A DNA stretch of 64,000 nt from Cryomorphaceae bacterium (lineage in GTDB: Bacteria > Bacteroidota > Bacteroidia > Flavobacteriales > Schleiferiaceae): assembly GCA_024639785.1 (NCBI GenBank), contig JAHEGI010000007.1, positions 8,885 to 72,884 on the forward strand, read 5' to 3'. The position numbers and the translations under genes are program-made. Numbering within the stretch: the first letter of the stretch is position 1; every line of letters begins with the position of its first letter. Of the stretch, positions 9,604-17,874 are shown in pieces. The notes under the pieces were generated by a model. The model did no database searches, was not told the origin of the DNA, and saw nothing but the letters and a program-made list of their open reading frames with translations.

Positions 9604-10590
9604 TTACTTGCCGCCGCTAAGGATTTCTTTAATCCCTCCTAGGGAGGAGAGTACGCCCGTAGCCTCATAGGGGAGGTAAACGGTTTTATTGTCTTTCCCG
9701 GAGGTCATGTCTTGGAGGGTTTCCAAATATTTCTGAGCAATGAGATACTGCACGGGATCTCCGGAAAACTCCTTGATGGACTCAGAAACTTTGCGAATCG
9801 CGGTCGCTTCAGCTTCCGCAACCAAGATTCGTGCTTGAGCTACTCCGTCCGCTTCGAGAATCGCCGCTTGCTTTTGACCTTCTGCCCGTTGGATCGCAGA
9901 TTCACGCTGTCCTTCAGCAGTAAGAATTTGACTGCGTTTTTCGCCTTCAGCTTCCAAAATGGTCGCTCGGCGATCCCGCTCGGCGCGCATTTGCTTTTCC
10001 ATCGCTTCACGGATACCAATCGGTGGATTGATGTCTTGAAGCTCTACGCGATTCACTTTGACGCCCCACTTATTCGTGGCATCATCGAGGATGGTACGGA
10101 GCTTGGAGTTGATGGTGTCCCGGCTCGAAAGCGACTCGTCTAAATCCAATTCGCCCACCACGTTACGCAAGGTGGTTTGCGTCAATTTTTCAATAGCATT
10201 GGGGAGGTTTCCAATTTCATAGACGGCTTTGATGGGGTCCATGATTTGGAAGTAGATCAACGCGTTGATTTCTGTGACTACGTTGTCTTTTGTAATCACG
10301 TTTTGCTTCGGGAAGTCATAGACGTTTTCACGCAAATCGATCCGGTCCTGCATCTTAAAAATGGGAATGGTTTCCCCATTAAATCCCGTTTCGCTGTAGC
10401 GCCAGGAAATTTGGCGCGGCTGGTCAATAATTGGAATGATGATGTTGATTCCTGACTCCAACGTGCGATGGTATTTACCCAAACGCTCAATGATCATGGA
10501 TTCTGATTGCTTGACAATGCGAATGCCTTTGGCCAATAAGAAAATGACCAGAAGAGCAACAAATGAAAGGGTTATGAGTGAAGACAACAT
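9604..10590 (-). CDS. SPFH/Band-7 membrane protein (stomatin/QmcA-like)
   Basis: 328 aa. One N-terminal transmembrane anchor (residues 3-22) is followed by a prohibitin-homology domain (about 25-190: ESMIIERLGKYHRTLESG, KDNVVTEINALIYFQI). An Ala/Glu/Gln-rich coiled coil follows (about 200-275, with repeats of AEGQ/EAEG). The C-terminal tail ends GGIKEILSGGK. The arrangement matches E. coli QmcA and human stomatin-like 2, which form membrane rings. Such genes usually sit next to an nfeD gene; here the pair is separated by an MFS gene. A -7-like TACCTTCA lies 20 nt upstream of the ATG. Confidence 0.92.
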   Translation of the reverse strand: MLSSLITLSFVALLVIFLLAKGIRIVKQSESMIIERLGKYHRTLESGINIIIPIIDQPRQISWRYSETGFNGETIPIFKMQDRIDLRENVYDFPKQNVITKDNVVTEINALIYFQIMDPIKAVYEIGNLPNAIEKLTQTTLRNVVGELDLDESLSSRDTINSKLRTILDDATNKWGVKVNRVELQDINPPIGIREAMEKQMRAERDRRATILEAEGEKRSQILTAEGQRESAIQRAEGQKQAAILEADGVAQARILVAEAEATAIRKVSESIKEFSGDPVQYLIAQKYLETLQDMTSGKDNKTVYLPYEATGVLSSLGGIKEILSGGK

Positions 10591-10694
10591 GCCGTAAAAT
10601 TGGATTTCTATGAAGGTACAAAAAGTTGAAAGAGCACAGCCCGAGGGTTGTTGGATTGTTATGGCGAATTCCGGAGGTCCGGTATGAGGACGAG

Positions 10695-10985
10695 TTATTT
10701 TTCGACGACTCGAGGCACTCGGAAATAATCTGAGTCGGCTCCTGGGCCGTTTTTCATGGCTTCCGCATGCGTCATAACCGTTTGGGGGTCGTCGTCACGT
10801 AGGACATTTTCGCGGTCAGTCATGTACACGAGCGGCTCCACGCCATCCAGATCCAAACGCTCGATCGCAGCGACAAATCCTAAGATTTTGGTCAAATCTT
10901 GTTTCATAGCCTCTGCCTTGCCTCCCTCCAATTCAAGTCGAGACAAGTGCGCTAGTTTTTGGACGTCTTCCGTGCTGATCTTCAT
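10695..10985 (-). CDS. gatC: Aspartyl/glutamyl-tRNA amidotransferase subunit C
   Basis: 96-aa GatC. It begins MKISTEDVQKLAHLSRLEL, the family start, and ends DYFRVPRVVEK, matching the usual FRVPKV C-terminus. It stabilises the GatA-GatB complex that converts Glu-tRNA(Gln) to Gln-tRNA(Gln), and Asp-tRNA(Asn) where needed. gatA and gatB are not in the window, which is common. The start overlaps the plsC stop by 4 nt (ATGA), so translation is coupled to plsC. The presence of a gluQRS gene elsewhere in the window does not conflict, since that enzyme modifies tRNA(Asp). Confidence 0.93.
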   Translation of the reverse strand: MKISTEDVQKLAHLSRLELEGGKAEAMKQDLTKILGFVAAIERLDLDGVEPLVYMTDRENVLRDDDPQTVMTHAEAMKNGPGADSDYFRVPRVVEK

Positions 10986-11755
10986 TCTGTGCGACCAAAG
11001 GCCTTTAATTGGTTCAAAAGTAAGGCATAGACCCGATCGCTCAGGGCGTCTTGGTCCGACAAAGTCATGCCGGATACTTCAATCGGAGCATGGACATGGG
11101 CGCGAAGCAGTCCTGGCCCTCCCCCTTGCAAGAATTCGGGGAAATGACGGCGATTGTTGGCAAAGGTGATGGGGAGGATAGGGGTTCCACTTTCAATGGC
11201 CAGTTTGAAGGCGCCACTCTTGAAGGGCGCCAAAAGGACTGTGGGATCTTTGGGGATGCCCCCTTCGGGATAGATGCATAGGCCACTGCCCCGCTCAAGA
11301 CGTCGAGCCGCCTTGTCCATGACTTGACGCTTGCTGGCGAGACTGTTGCGATCTACGGGGATGCTTGAGCGGCGAAAAAAGAAGCCAAATAAGGGGATAC
11401 GGGCTAATTCAGCTTTACCAATAAAAACGGTTGGGGATTTGACAATTCGGTAGGAAAACATGATGTCAATTTCACTGGAATGGTTGGCCACGACGATATA
11501 GGTGCGATCCCAAGAAATACGTTCATCGTAGGTGACCTTTCGGATCAAGCCCATCCCGTTCAAGATCCAAGCTGCCCAAAGTCGCGCATACCGGTAGAAC
11601 CTTGGAAAGCTTTCCACTTTTCGGGAGGTCCAAAACAAGGGAGGGAATAGACCCACAATGCTCAAGATCATCAAGGCATAATACCAGATGTGGTAGAAGA
11701 TCCCGAAGACGACCCTTGGGAATTTGAGCAGAGAGGGAGGGGTTTGGGTTGGCAT
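10982..11755 (-). CDS. plsC: 1-acyl-sn-glycerol-3-phosphate acyltransferase
   Basis: 257-aa membrane-associated acyltransferase that makes phosphatidate from lysophosphatidate. The catalytic HX4D motif is NHSSEIDIMF (near residue 92). The second conserved block appears as RRSSIPVDRNS, and the third as YPEGGIPKDP near residue 167. An N-terminal hydrophobic region (residues 12-45) anchors it. The ATG at 11755 lies 7 nt after a perfect -7 element on the minus strand. It is followed by gatC with an ATGA overlap. Confidence 0.93.
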   Translation of the reverse strand: MPTQTPPSLLKFPRVVFGIFYHIWYYALMILSIVGLFPPLFWTSRKVESFPRFYRYARLWAAWILNGMGLIRKVTYDERISWDRTYIVVANHSSEIDIMFSYRIVKSPTVFIGKAELARIPLFGFFFRRSSIPVDRNSLASKRQVMDKAARRLERGSGLCIYPEGGIPKDPTVLLAPFKSGAFKLAIESGTPILPITFANNRRHFPEFLQGGGPGLLRAHVHAPIEVSGMTLSDQDALSDRVYALLLNQLKAFGRTE

Positions 11756-11762
11756 GGTACCG

Positions 11763-11770
11763 CAAAATTA
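11763..11770 (-). promoter_or_regulatory. -7 promoter element for plsC-gatC
   Basis: The minus strand reads TAATTTTG, an exact TAnnTTTG match, ending 7 nt before the plsC ATG. The predicted leader is almost nil. Confidence 0.5.
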
Positions 11771-11801
11771 AACCTTTACCTTGGGGGTACATCAAAAGAT
11801 T

Positions 11802-12062
11802 ATGAAAGCACCGTTTTTTACTTTTTGCTTAGGATGTCTGCTTATGCTTCCGCTTCAAGCTTCCTCAGCCCAAATCCATGGGATGCACGTCTCGGAGCTG
11901 GAGGTCGCATGGGTTAGTCCGATTGGATTTCCCATGCAGATGGACCAAGTTGATGCGCAAATTCAGCATATTTCGGCAGAATCGCGTCGTTGGCCTCGGT
12001 GGTTGCGTCGGATTTTAGGTCGCCGCGGTTCCTCGGGTAATCGACGTCCGGGAGGGCGTTAG
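11802..12062 (+). CDS. Small secreted basic protein of unknown function
   Basis: 86 aa from the ATG at 11802; a longer frame from 11781 adds residues ahead of the signal peptide and is less likely. Residues 1-24 are a clear signal peptide (MKAPFFTFCLGCLLMLPLQA, then SSAQ). The mature part is only about 60 aa. Its tail is strongly basic and rich in Arg, Gly and Trp (SRRWPRWLRRILGRRG, then RRPGG). No family is recognised. It is a lone plus-strand gene between divergent plsC and convergent accC, ending at a terminator. A cationic, possibly membrane- or nucleic-acid-associated peptide is conceivable, but no function is assigned. Confidence 0.55.
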   Translation: MKAPFFTFCLGCLLMLPLQASSAQIHGMHVSELEVAWVSPIGFPMQMDQVDAQIQHISAESRRWPRWLRRILGRRGSSGNRRPGGR

Positions 12063-12072
12063 GTCAAAAAAA

Positions 12073-12096
12073 ACCCGGCACATAGCCGGGCTTTTT
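12073..12096. terminator. Rho-independent terminator, convergent genes
   Basis: CCCGGC-ACATA-GCCGGG stem-loop with a run of A before it and CTTTTT after it. It lies between the small secreted protein (plus) and accC (minus) and can serve both. Confidence 0.85.
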
Positions 12097-12113
12097 AGGT
12101 TTCTCGTGACCGT

Positions 12114-13448
12114 TTAAGCCATTTCAAAATCCTCCATGAATTTGGTGGTATAATTCCCCGCAACATAATCCGGGTGATCCATCAATTGACGGTGGAATGG
12201 AATGGTGGTCTTTACCCCTTCGATAATGAATTCATCTAGCGCGCGCTTCATGCGCTCAATGGCTTGCTGACGATTACGGCCCGTGACAATGAGCTTAGCA
12301 ATCATGCTATCGTAGTTCGAGGGGATCGTGTATCCTGAATATACATGCGTGTCAATCCGCACTCCATGTCCGCCCGGAGCGTGGAAGGCGGTGATTTTGC
12401 CTGGACTCGGACGGAAGTTTGCGTAAGGGTCTTCCGCGTTGATTCGGCACTCAATGGCGTGCTGTTTGGGTTCGTGGTTGCGGCCAGAAATCATCGTTCC
12501 TGTGGCAATCTTGATCTGCTCGCGAATCAAATCATAGTCCGTGACTTCTTCCGTAATGGGGTGCTCGACCTGAATACGGGTATTCATTTCCATGAAATAG
12601 AATTTGCGATGCTTGTCAACCAAGAACTCCACGGTTCCAGCGCCTTCGTACTTGATGTACTCGGCGGCCTTGACCGCAGCATCCCCCATAGCTTGACGCA
12701 ATTCGGGGGTCATGAAGGGAGAAGGAGTTTCTTCCGTCAGTTTTTGGTGACGGCGCTGCACGGAGCAGTCACGCTCACTTAGGTGGCAAGCTTTACCGCT
12801 CTGGTCTCCAATGACCTGAATTTCGATGTGGCGAGGCTCTTCGATGAGCTTTTCCATGTACATGCCATCATTGCCAAAAGCCGCGGCGGCTTCTTGACGA
12901 GCAGATTCCCACGCTTTTTCGAGGTCCTCTTCTTTCCAGATGGCCCGCATGCCTTTGCCGCCGCCGCCGGCGGTAGCTTTCATCATGACGGGGTAGCCAA
13001 TTTCTTTGGCGGTTTTTAGTGCATGAGCTAAGTCCTCTAAAAGGCCATCGGAACCAGGCACACAGGGGACCCCTGCCGCTTTCATGGTTTCCTTGGCGGT
13101 AGCCTTGTCACCCATTTTGTTGATCTGATCAGGCGTGGCACCAATAAACTTGATTCCATGCTCTCCACAGATGCGAGAGAATTTGGCGTTCTCAGAGAGG
13201 AAGCCAAAGCCGGGGTGAATTCCGTCGGCATTCGTGATTTCAGCAGCTGAGATGATGGCAGGGATGTTCAAATAACTATCCTTAGAAGGGGCTGGACCGA
13301 TACAAACAGCCTCGTCTGCAAAGCGCACATGAAGGCTATCGCGATCTGCCTCAGAATACACAGCAACTGTTTTGATGCCCATTTCTCGGCATGTGCGAAT
13401 AATGCGCATGGCAATTTCGCCTCGGTTGGCAATCAAAATCTTTTTCAT
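12114..13448 (-). CDS. accC: Biotin carboxylase subunit of acetyl-CoA carboxylase
   Basis: 444-aa ATP-grasp enzyme that carboxylates biotin on AccB for fatty-acid synthesis. Seen: the N-terminal [19 protein letters not shown], the ATP-binding glycine-rich loop [12 protein letters not shown] near residue 160, [18 protein letters not shown] (catalytic Arg and Glu region), and ECRINAEDP. Length is close to the 445-450 aa norm. It follows accB after 17 bp on the same strand. The plus-strand terminator at 12073-12096 also closes this operon. Confidence 0.96.
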   Translation of the reverse strand: MKKILIANRGEIAMRIIRTCREMGIKTVAVYSEADRDSLHVRFADEAVCIGPAPSKDSYLNIPAIISAAEITNADGIHPGFGFLSENAKFSRICGEHGIKFIGATPDQINKMGDKATAKETMKAAGVPCVPGSDGLLEDLAHALKTAKEIGYPVMMKATAGGGGKGMRAIWKEEDLEKAWESARQEAAAAFGNDGMYMEKLIEEPRHIEIQVIGDQSGKACHLSERDCSVQRRHQKLTEETPSPFMTPELRQAMGDAAVKAAEYIKYEGAGTVEFLVDKHRKFYFMEMNTRIQVEHPITEEVTDYDLIREQIKIATGTMISGRNHEPKQHAIECRINAEDPYANFRPSPGKITAFHAPGGHGVRIDTHVYSGYTIPSNYDSMIAKLIVTGRNRQQAIERMKRALDEFIIEGVKTTIPFHRQLMDHPDYVAGNYTTKFMEDFEMA

Positions 13449-13465
13449 GTGTGTCCGTATTTTAG

Positions 13466-13927
13466 TTAGGCCGGCTCTACCAAGAAGAGCGTTTGGCCAT
13501 ACTCTACAGGGGTCATGTCATCAGCAACCACCTTAACAATCTTTCCTGTAACCTCACTTTCAATCTCATTGAAGAGTTTCATGGCTTCAATAATGCACAC
13601 AGTCTCTCCGGCAGTGACGGTATCGCCAACATTTTTGAAGATTGGCTTGTCTGGGCTAGGCTTGCGATAGAATGTGCCAATCATGGGAGATTTGATGGCC
13701 ACGCAATTGGCGAACTCATCCTCAATCTCTGCAGCGGGAGCAGCTTTTGGAGCGCTAGGGGCCGTGGGGGCTGCGGCTACAGCAGCTGGAGCATTCGCTA
13801 CATATTGAACGGGCTCACCGCCTCCGGTTTTCACCGTGACTTTGTAGCTGTCAGTTTCTAGGGAGACCTCTGAGGCGCCCGACTTAGTTACGAACTTGAT
13901 GAAGTTTTGAAGTTCCTTGATATCCAT
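13466..13927 (-). CDS. accB: Biotin carboxyl carrier protein of acetyl-CoA carboxylase
   Basis: 153 aa. The N-terminal domain ([13 protein letters not shown]) is followed by a flexible Ala/Pro linker (about residues 45-68). The biotinyl domain contains the biotin-attachment motif [12 protein letters not shown] near residue 115, where the Lys of EAMK is biotinylated. It ends [11 protein letters not shown]. It works with AccC (downstream, 17 bp) and with carboxyltransferase subunits not located here. A terminator-like hairpin separates it from rpmF upstream, so it may have its own promoter. Confidence 0.96.
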   Translation of the reverse strand: MDIKELQNFIKFVTKSGASEVSLETDSYKVTVKTGGGEPVQYVANAPAAVAAAPTAPSAPKAAPAAEIEDEFANCVAIKSPMIGTFYRKPSPDKPIFKNVGDTVTAGETVCIIEAMKLFNEIESEVTGKIVKVVADDMTPVEYGQTLFLVEPA

Positions 13928-13968
13928 TTGTCAAGTTATTAGGGAAACAAAAGTGCGTCAAAAAAAAC

Positions 13969-13999
13969 AAAAACCCGGGACGATATGTCACGGGTTTTT
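13969..13999 (-). terminator. Terminator hairpin between rpmF and accB
   Basis: AAAACCCG...CGGGTTTT arms (outer 8 bp) with an inner imperfect GGAC/GTCA part, flanked by A-runs and T-runs. It would end the DUF177-rpmF transcript before accB, or attenuate read-through. Confidence 0.65.
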
Positions 14000-14019
14000 A
14001 GAAAAGCAAGGAATGAACC

Positions 14020-14217
14020 TTATGCTTCAGCTACTTCGGTCTTGTCGATAACGACTTTGCCTTTGTAGTACATCTTGCCTTCGTGCCAGTAGGCACGGTG
14101 CATCAAGTGGGCTTCACCCGTTGTAGGGCAAACAGCCAACTGAGGTAAAACGGCCTTGTCATGCGTGCGGCGCTTGTCGCGGCGGGTGCTGGATTGTCTA
14201 CGCTTAGGATGTGCCAT
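14020..14217 (-). CDS. rpmF: 50S ribosomal protein L32
   Basis: 65 aa. It begins [20 protein letters not shown], the L32 signature, with a basic N-terminal half and a short folded C-terminal part ([15 protein letters not shown]). Only one Cys is visible (C29), so the four-Cys zinc site is absent, as in zinc-independent L32 forms. It lies 23 bp downstream of the DUF177 gene, a pairing conserved across many bacteria. Confidence 0.96.
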   Translation of the reverse strand: MAHPKRRQSSTRRDKRRTHDKAVLPQLAVCPTTGEAHLMHRAYWHEGKMYYKGKVVIDKTEVAEA

Positions 14218-14240
14218 AATGCAGGTTTTTTCAGTTCAAT

Positions 14241-14708
14241 TCAAATTTCTTCTTCGCCAAATAAATCGTCGTTCTCTTCTAACTCCTCCCTCATTTCTTC
14301 TCTTAGCTCGGGCTTAATTTTCTGAATTGGGACCGCGAGGGCCACAAGTTCAAAGAGCGCTTGAGCCAAATCCACTTCATACTCCCCATGGGGGAGCACC
14401 AAGATATCTGGATCGCTGTCGTCAAAGGCATCGCCAAATTTGACTACAATGCGGAAGGCGTTTTGCACCTCGAGCTCGAACGGGTCTCCGCTAAAGTCGC
14501 AGATCGCATCCATGATGCCCGAGAAAGAAAAATCCAATTCCATTAAGGTATTGGTCTTACGCAAGAGCACCTGGACCGTGGCCGGGCGCATTCCTTCCAG
14601 ATCGGAAAGGGGATAAGAAGTAAAGAACGTTTCGTCTAAATGGTACTCAAACGTGTGCTCGCCCAATGCAAGGCCGGAAAATCCTAAAACGGTTTCACGT
14701 TTCTTCAT
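14241..14708 (-). CDS. DUF177 (YceD-like) protein
   Basis: 155 aa. The frame extends upstream to 14765, but ATG 14708 (MKKRETVLGFSGLALGEH) is the natural start because a promoter -7 element lies at 14732-14739. The C-terminus is very acidic (REEMREELEENDDLFGEEE). DUF177 proteins are linked to rpmF gene neighbourhoods and in plants and bacteria to 23S rRNA/ribosome maturation. The usual CxxC pair is reduced: one Cys (ICDFSG) is visible. It is adjacent to rpmF as expected. Confidence 0.88.
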   Translation of the reverse strand: MKKRETVLGFSGLALGEHTFEYHLDETFFTSYPLSDLEGMRPATVQVLLRKTNTLMELDFSFSGIMDAICDFSGDPFELEVQNAFRIVVKFGDAFDDSDPDILVLPHGEYEVDLAQALFELVALAVPIQKIKPELREEMREELEENDDLFGEEEI

Positions 14709-14731
14709 GGCCGAACGCTCGTTAGAGCCGG

Positions 14732-14739
14732 CAAATGTA
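14732..14739 (-). promoter_or_regulatory. -7 promoter element for DUF177-rpmF
   Basis: The minus strand reads TACATTTG, 23 nt before the DUF177 ATG. A TTGGG about 20 nt further upstream could serve as -33. It lies in the gap after pdxA and fixes the downstream ATG as the start. Confidence 0.5.
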
Positions 14740-14786
14740 CACCGAATTGCACAATTCCCCAACACCTTGGTGCCGAAGGAAGTGCA

Positions 14787-15833
14787 TTAGGAATCACGCC
14801 GACTTTTTTGTTCAAATTTGGGGAGAACATTCGCCGTCAATTCGCTGTGCAACCCGTGATGGCGCCCGCGATCAATAGCTTGGAAGATCGCGGCCATGAA
14901 GCTTTGGGCATCGGCTTGATTCTTCCCTGCAATGTCAAGGCCAACGCCATGATCAGGGGATGTGCGGACAAAAGGAAGACCACAGGTATTGTTCACGCCA
15001 CTTTCAAAGTGCAAGATCTTAAAGGCAATGAGCCCCTGATCATGGTACATCGAAAGCACGCCGTCGTATTGAAGGTGTGCAGATTTGCCGAAAAATCCAT
15101 CTGAGGGAAAAGGACCGGCAATCAAAGACCCACGTTGCTTCATCGACTCAATCCAGGGGGTTAAGCGTTCTATTTCTTCGTTGCCCATGGCTCCCCCATC
15201 TCCGGCATGCGGGTTTAAACTGAGCACCGCAATACGCGGACGCTGAACAGCAAAATCTAATTTGAGCGCGGCTTCGAACGCGTCCAATTTTTGAGTCAGG
15301 ACCTCGGTAGTTAAGCTAGAGGCGACCGATTGCAGGGAAATATGCTCGGTGGCTAAGGCAACACGCATTCCTTCCGCGGCCATGACCATCAGGGGTTTGG
15401 ATTGGAATCGCTTTCCTAAATAGCCTGTGTGCCCGGTAAAGGGGGCCTCAGGTGTGCTGGGGATATTGGCCTTACTCAAAGGGGCCGTTACTAGGGCATC
15501 AAGTTGTCCTGCTTCGATGGCTGCACAGGCGGCGGAGAGGCTGTCCAAAGCTGCTTGGCCGGACTCTTCGCTGAGTTGTCCAAATTCAACCCGAACCTCG
15601 CGATTCCATGGGTCAACGAGTCCAATGCGCCCTTCAGAAAGGGCATCTCCTGGGCCAACTTGACTGTAAGGAACCTCTCCCACATCCATGGACTTCCGAT
15701 GGTATGCGAGCACCTGAGGAGAGCAAAACAAATAGAATTGGGCCATGCTGCGCACTTCGGCATGCGCGAGTGTTTTGAGAACGACTTCGAGGCCGATCCC
15801 ATTCGGGTCTCCGCAGGAAATGCCGATGCGCAT
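14787..15833 (-). CDS. pdxA: 4-hydroxythreonine-4-phosphate dehydrogenase
   Basis: 348 aa, an NAD-dependent enzyme of pyridoxal-phosphate synthesis. It begins MRIGISCGDPNGIGLEV, the family start. It shows VTAPLSKANI, FTGHTGYLG (metal-site His region), SLNPHAGDGGAMGNEE and the metal-ligand motif YHDQGLIAFKI. The frame is open to 15911, but ATG 15831-15833 shares one base with the pepA stop (TGATG), indicating coupled translation. It lies downstream of pepA on the minus strand. Confidence 0.95.
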   Translation of the reverse strand: MRIGISCGDPNGIGLEVVLKTLAHAEVRSMAQFYLFCSPQVLAYHRKSMDVGEVPYSQVGPGDALSEGRIGLVDPWNREVRVEFGQLSEESGQAALDSLSAACAAIEAGQLDALVTAPLSKANIPSTPEAPFTGHTGYLGKRFQSKPLMVMAAEGMRVALATEHISLQSVASSLTTEVLTQKLDAFEAALKLDFAVQRPRIAVLSLNPHAGDGGAMGNEEIERLTPWIESMKQRGSLIAGPFPSDGFFGKSAHLQYDGVLSMYHDQGLIAFKILHFESGVNNTCGLPFVRTSPDHGVGLDIAGKNQADAQSFMAAIFQAIDRGRHHGLHSELTANVLPKFEQKSRRDS

Positions 15834-17236
15834 CACGAGCTGACTTGGCTTAAGAAGTTGGTTAACAAGCGCACCCCAACCCCGGTGCCACCTTTGCCGT
15901 AGTACCCCCAAGGGCTATCTAAGAATGCAGGACCTGCGATGTCCAAGTGCACATAGGGGTAATCGGTAAAGTGCTCCAAGAACTTGCCCGCCGTGATCGC
16001 GCCGGCTTCTGCGCCCCCAATATTCTTGAGGTCCGCGATTTCACTTTTAAGGAGGTCATTGTATTCGTCCCAGAAGGGGAATTCAACGAGGCGTTCATGG
16101 GTGCTTGCGGCGCTGGCCTGAAGCTTATCCCACACCTCGCGGCTGGCATTGCCCATAGCCACCGTGGCGTTGGGGCCAATGGCGCGAGCTGCAGCCCCGG
16201 TCAACGTGGCGAGGTCAATGACCAATTGCGGTTTATACTTCTTGGCATAGTGCAGCGCATCCGCAAGGATTAAGCGGCCCTCAGCATCTGTGTTCAAGAC
16301 TTCAACCGTGGTGCCATCCGAAATAGTAATCACATCACCCGGCGTAATGGCATTGCCTCCGGGGCGGTTGTCCGTCGCGGGAATCAAACCTATCACGTGT
16401 ACTGGCAAGCCTTGGCCGGCCACCGCACATAGGGTTCCAATAACCGCTGCAGCTCCCGACATGTCGCACTTCATCGTATCCATGAAGTTGCTGGGCTTCA
16501 GGCTGAGACCGCCCGTATCGTATACGACTCCCTTGCCCACGAGCACATAGGGGGCACTGTTTACGGCATTGGCGGGAGCATATTCTAAAATGCTGAAGGT
16601 GGCCGGATCCAATGAGCCTTTATTCACGCCCAGGAGGCCGCCCATCTTGAGCGATTCAATTTTGGCTTGATTTAAGACGGTAACCTTAAAACCATGTGTT
16701 TTTCCAAGTTCTACTGCGCGGTTGGCCAAATCTTCCGCTGTGAGATCCAATACCGGGGTATTGATCAAATCCCGAGCTTCGGACACGGCAGTAATCAGTA
16801 CATGTAGGCGCTTGGCTTCAGCATCGCTGAGACCGACAACTTCTAATTCCTCCAGGGTCCAAGCGTCTTTGGCTTTTTTGGAAAGTAATCGAGTATAGCG
16901 ATAGGCTGCCAAGGCCAATCCTTCGGCCACATCAAAATTGTGGTCTCCCGCGTCGAGGCTGATACGTGAGATTTTACTCTTTGCCAAGAGCCCGGCTAAT
17001 TCAACCCCGGCTTTGCGTCCAGCGTGGGCCCTAGCTTCCGGGCTTGCCCCTGATTCTAACGTGCGGGCAAAGTGGTCCTGTGCCCCTTGGGCTTGGTGAA
17101 GCCACCCTTTGACACCACGTTGAGCACGGGCTTCCAATGTTTCACGAATATCGGATGAGGCAAAAGCCGAGGCGTCAGAGCGAAGTACGGCGTTCGCCAT
17201 GTTGGCCTGATGAGTCGAAGAAAAAGTCCATTTCAT
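15833..17236 (-). CDS. pepA: Leucyl aminopeptidase, M17 family
   Basis: 467-aa cytosolic two-metal exopeptidase. The metal and catalytic residues lie in VGKGVVYDTGGLSLKP (metal-binding Lys and Asp) and in the signature NTDAEGRLILADAL near residue 316. The frame is open to 17254, but ATG 17236 (MKWTFSSTHQ) sits 5 nt after a -7-like element, and the same 17-nt string precedes the start of the PLP enzyme at 23479. It is divergent from ribE with about 30 bp between starts, and pdxA follows with a one-base overlap. Confidence 0.94.
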   Translation of the reverse strand: MKWTFSSTHQANMANAVLRSDASAFASSDIRETLEARAQRGVKGWLHQAQGAQDHFARTLESGASPEARAHAGRKAGVELAGLLAKSKISRISLDAGDHNFDVAEGLALAAYRYTRLLSKKAKDAWTLEELEVVGLSDAEAKRLHVLITAVSEARDLINTPVLDLTAEDLANRAVELGKTHGFKVTVLNQAKIESLKMGGLLGVNKGSLDPATFSILEYAPANAVNSAPYVLVGKGVVYDTGGLSLKPSNFMDTMKCDMSGAAAVIGTLCAVAGQGLPVHVIGLIPATDNRPGGNAITPGDVITISDGTTVEVLNTDAEGRLILADALHYAKKYKPQLVIDLATLTGAAARAIGPNATVAMGNASREVWDKLQASAASTHERLVEFPFWDEYNDLLKSEIADLKNIGGAEAGAITAGKFLEHFTDYPYVHLDIAGPAFLDSPWGYYGKGGTGVGVRLLTNFLSQVSS

Positions 17237-17241
17237 AGCTA

Positions 17242-17249
17242 CGAAGGTA
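17242..17249 (-). promoter_or_regulatory. -7-like element for pepA
   Basis: The minus strand reads TACCTTCG, one mismatch from TAnnTTTG, ending 5 nt before ATG 17236. The 17-nt string CTACCTTCGTAGCTATG is identical in front of the gene at 23479. Confidence 0.45.
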
Positions 17250-17256
17250 GGCATCG

Positions 17257-17264
17257 TACCTTTG
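17257..17264 (+). promoter_or_regulatory. -7 promoter element for ribE
   Basis: TACCTTTG, an exact TAnnTTTG match, ends only 4 nt before the ribE ATG at 17269. The transcript would be leaderless or nearly so. Confidence 0.5.
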
Positions 17265-17268
17265 CTTT

Positions 17269-17874
17269 ATGTTCACAGGAATCATTGAAAATGTCGGCCA
17301 TATCGCTTCACTGGAGCGCGAGGGGAGCAATCTACATATCACCGTTGAGAGTACCCTCGCACCGGAGCTCAAAATTGATCAAAGTGTAGCCCATGATGGC
17401 TGCTGTTTGACCGTGGTCGAGTTGATAGGTGGTGAACGTCCCACAGCGTATCGTGTCACGGCGATTGCAGAAACGTTAGCTAAAACGACTTTGGGAAGCT
17501 GGACCTTAGGACAAGCGGTAAATATTGAACGTTGCACCGTGTCGGGTGCGCGCCTCGATGGCCATGTGGTCCAAGGCCATGTGGATGGGATGGGCGTGGT
17601 GGCCGCATTGGAGGATCAAGACGGAAGTTGGAAAGTCCAAATTGACCATCCTCGCAGTGATGACCACGTAACCGTACCGAAAGGATCCATCGCGGTCGAT
17701 GGGACGAGTTTGACGGTGGTGGATTCGAGTCCTACCTCCTTCTCGGTAGCCATCATTCCCTACACGTGGGAGCACACGCGCTTCCACCGTCTAAAGGTGG
17801 GTGATTCTGTCAATTTAGAATTTGATATTCTCGGCAAATACATTGCCCGGCTGTTGGCGCAGCGAGAACGTTAG
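17269..17874 (+). CDS. ribE: Riboflavin synthase, alpha subunit
   Basis: 201 aa. The two tandem lumazine-binding domains are visible: residues 1-95 begin MFTGIIENVGHI, and residues 98-190 begin LDGHVVQGHVDGMG. It dismutates 6,7-dimethyl-8-ribityllumazine to riboflavin. The internal duplicate contains GSIAVDGTSLTVV, matching VAHDGCCLTVVE in the first half. It is a single plus-strand gene. Its stop overlaps the convergent AddB-like stop by 4 bases (17871-17874), so no terminator can lie between them. No FMN riboswitch fits in the short upstream gap. Confidence 0.96.
   Translation: MFTGIIENVGHIASLEREGSNLHITVESTLAPELKIDQSVAHDGCCLTVVELIGGERPTAYRVTAIAETLAKTTLGSWTLGQAVNIERCTVSGARLDGHVVQGHVDGMGVVAALEDQDGSWKVQIDHPRSDDHVTVPKGSIAVDGTSLTVVDSSPTSFSVAIIPYTWEHTRFHRLKVGDSVNLEFDILGKYIARLLAQRER

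Noticed and set aside
17130-17150. TGTTTCACG half-site resembling parS
   Set aside because: Only half of the palindrome is present, inside pepA. A similar half-site near 14690 is also incomplete. No full parS was seen in the window.
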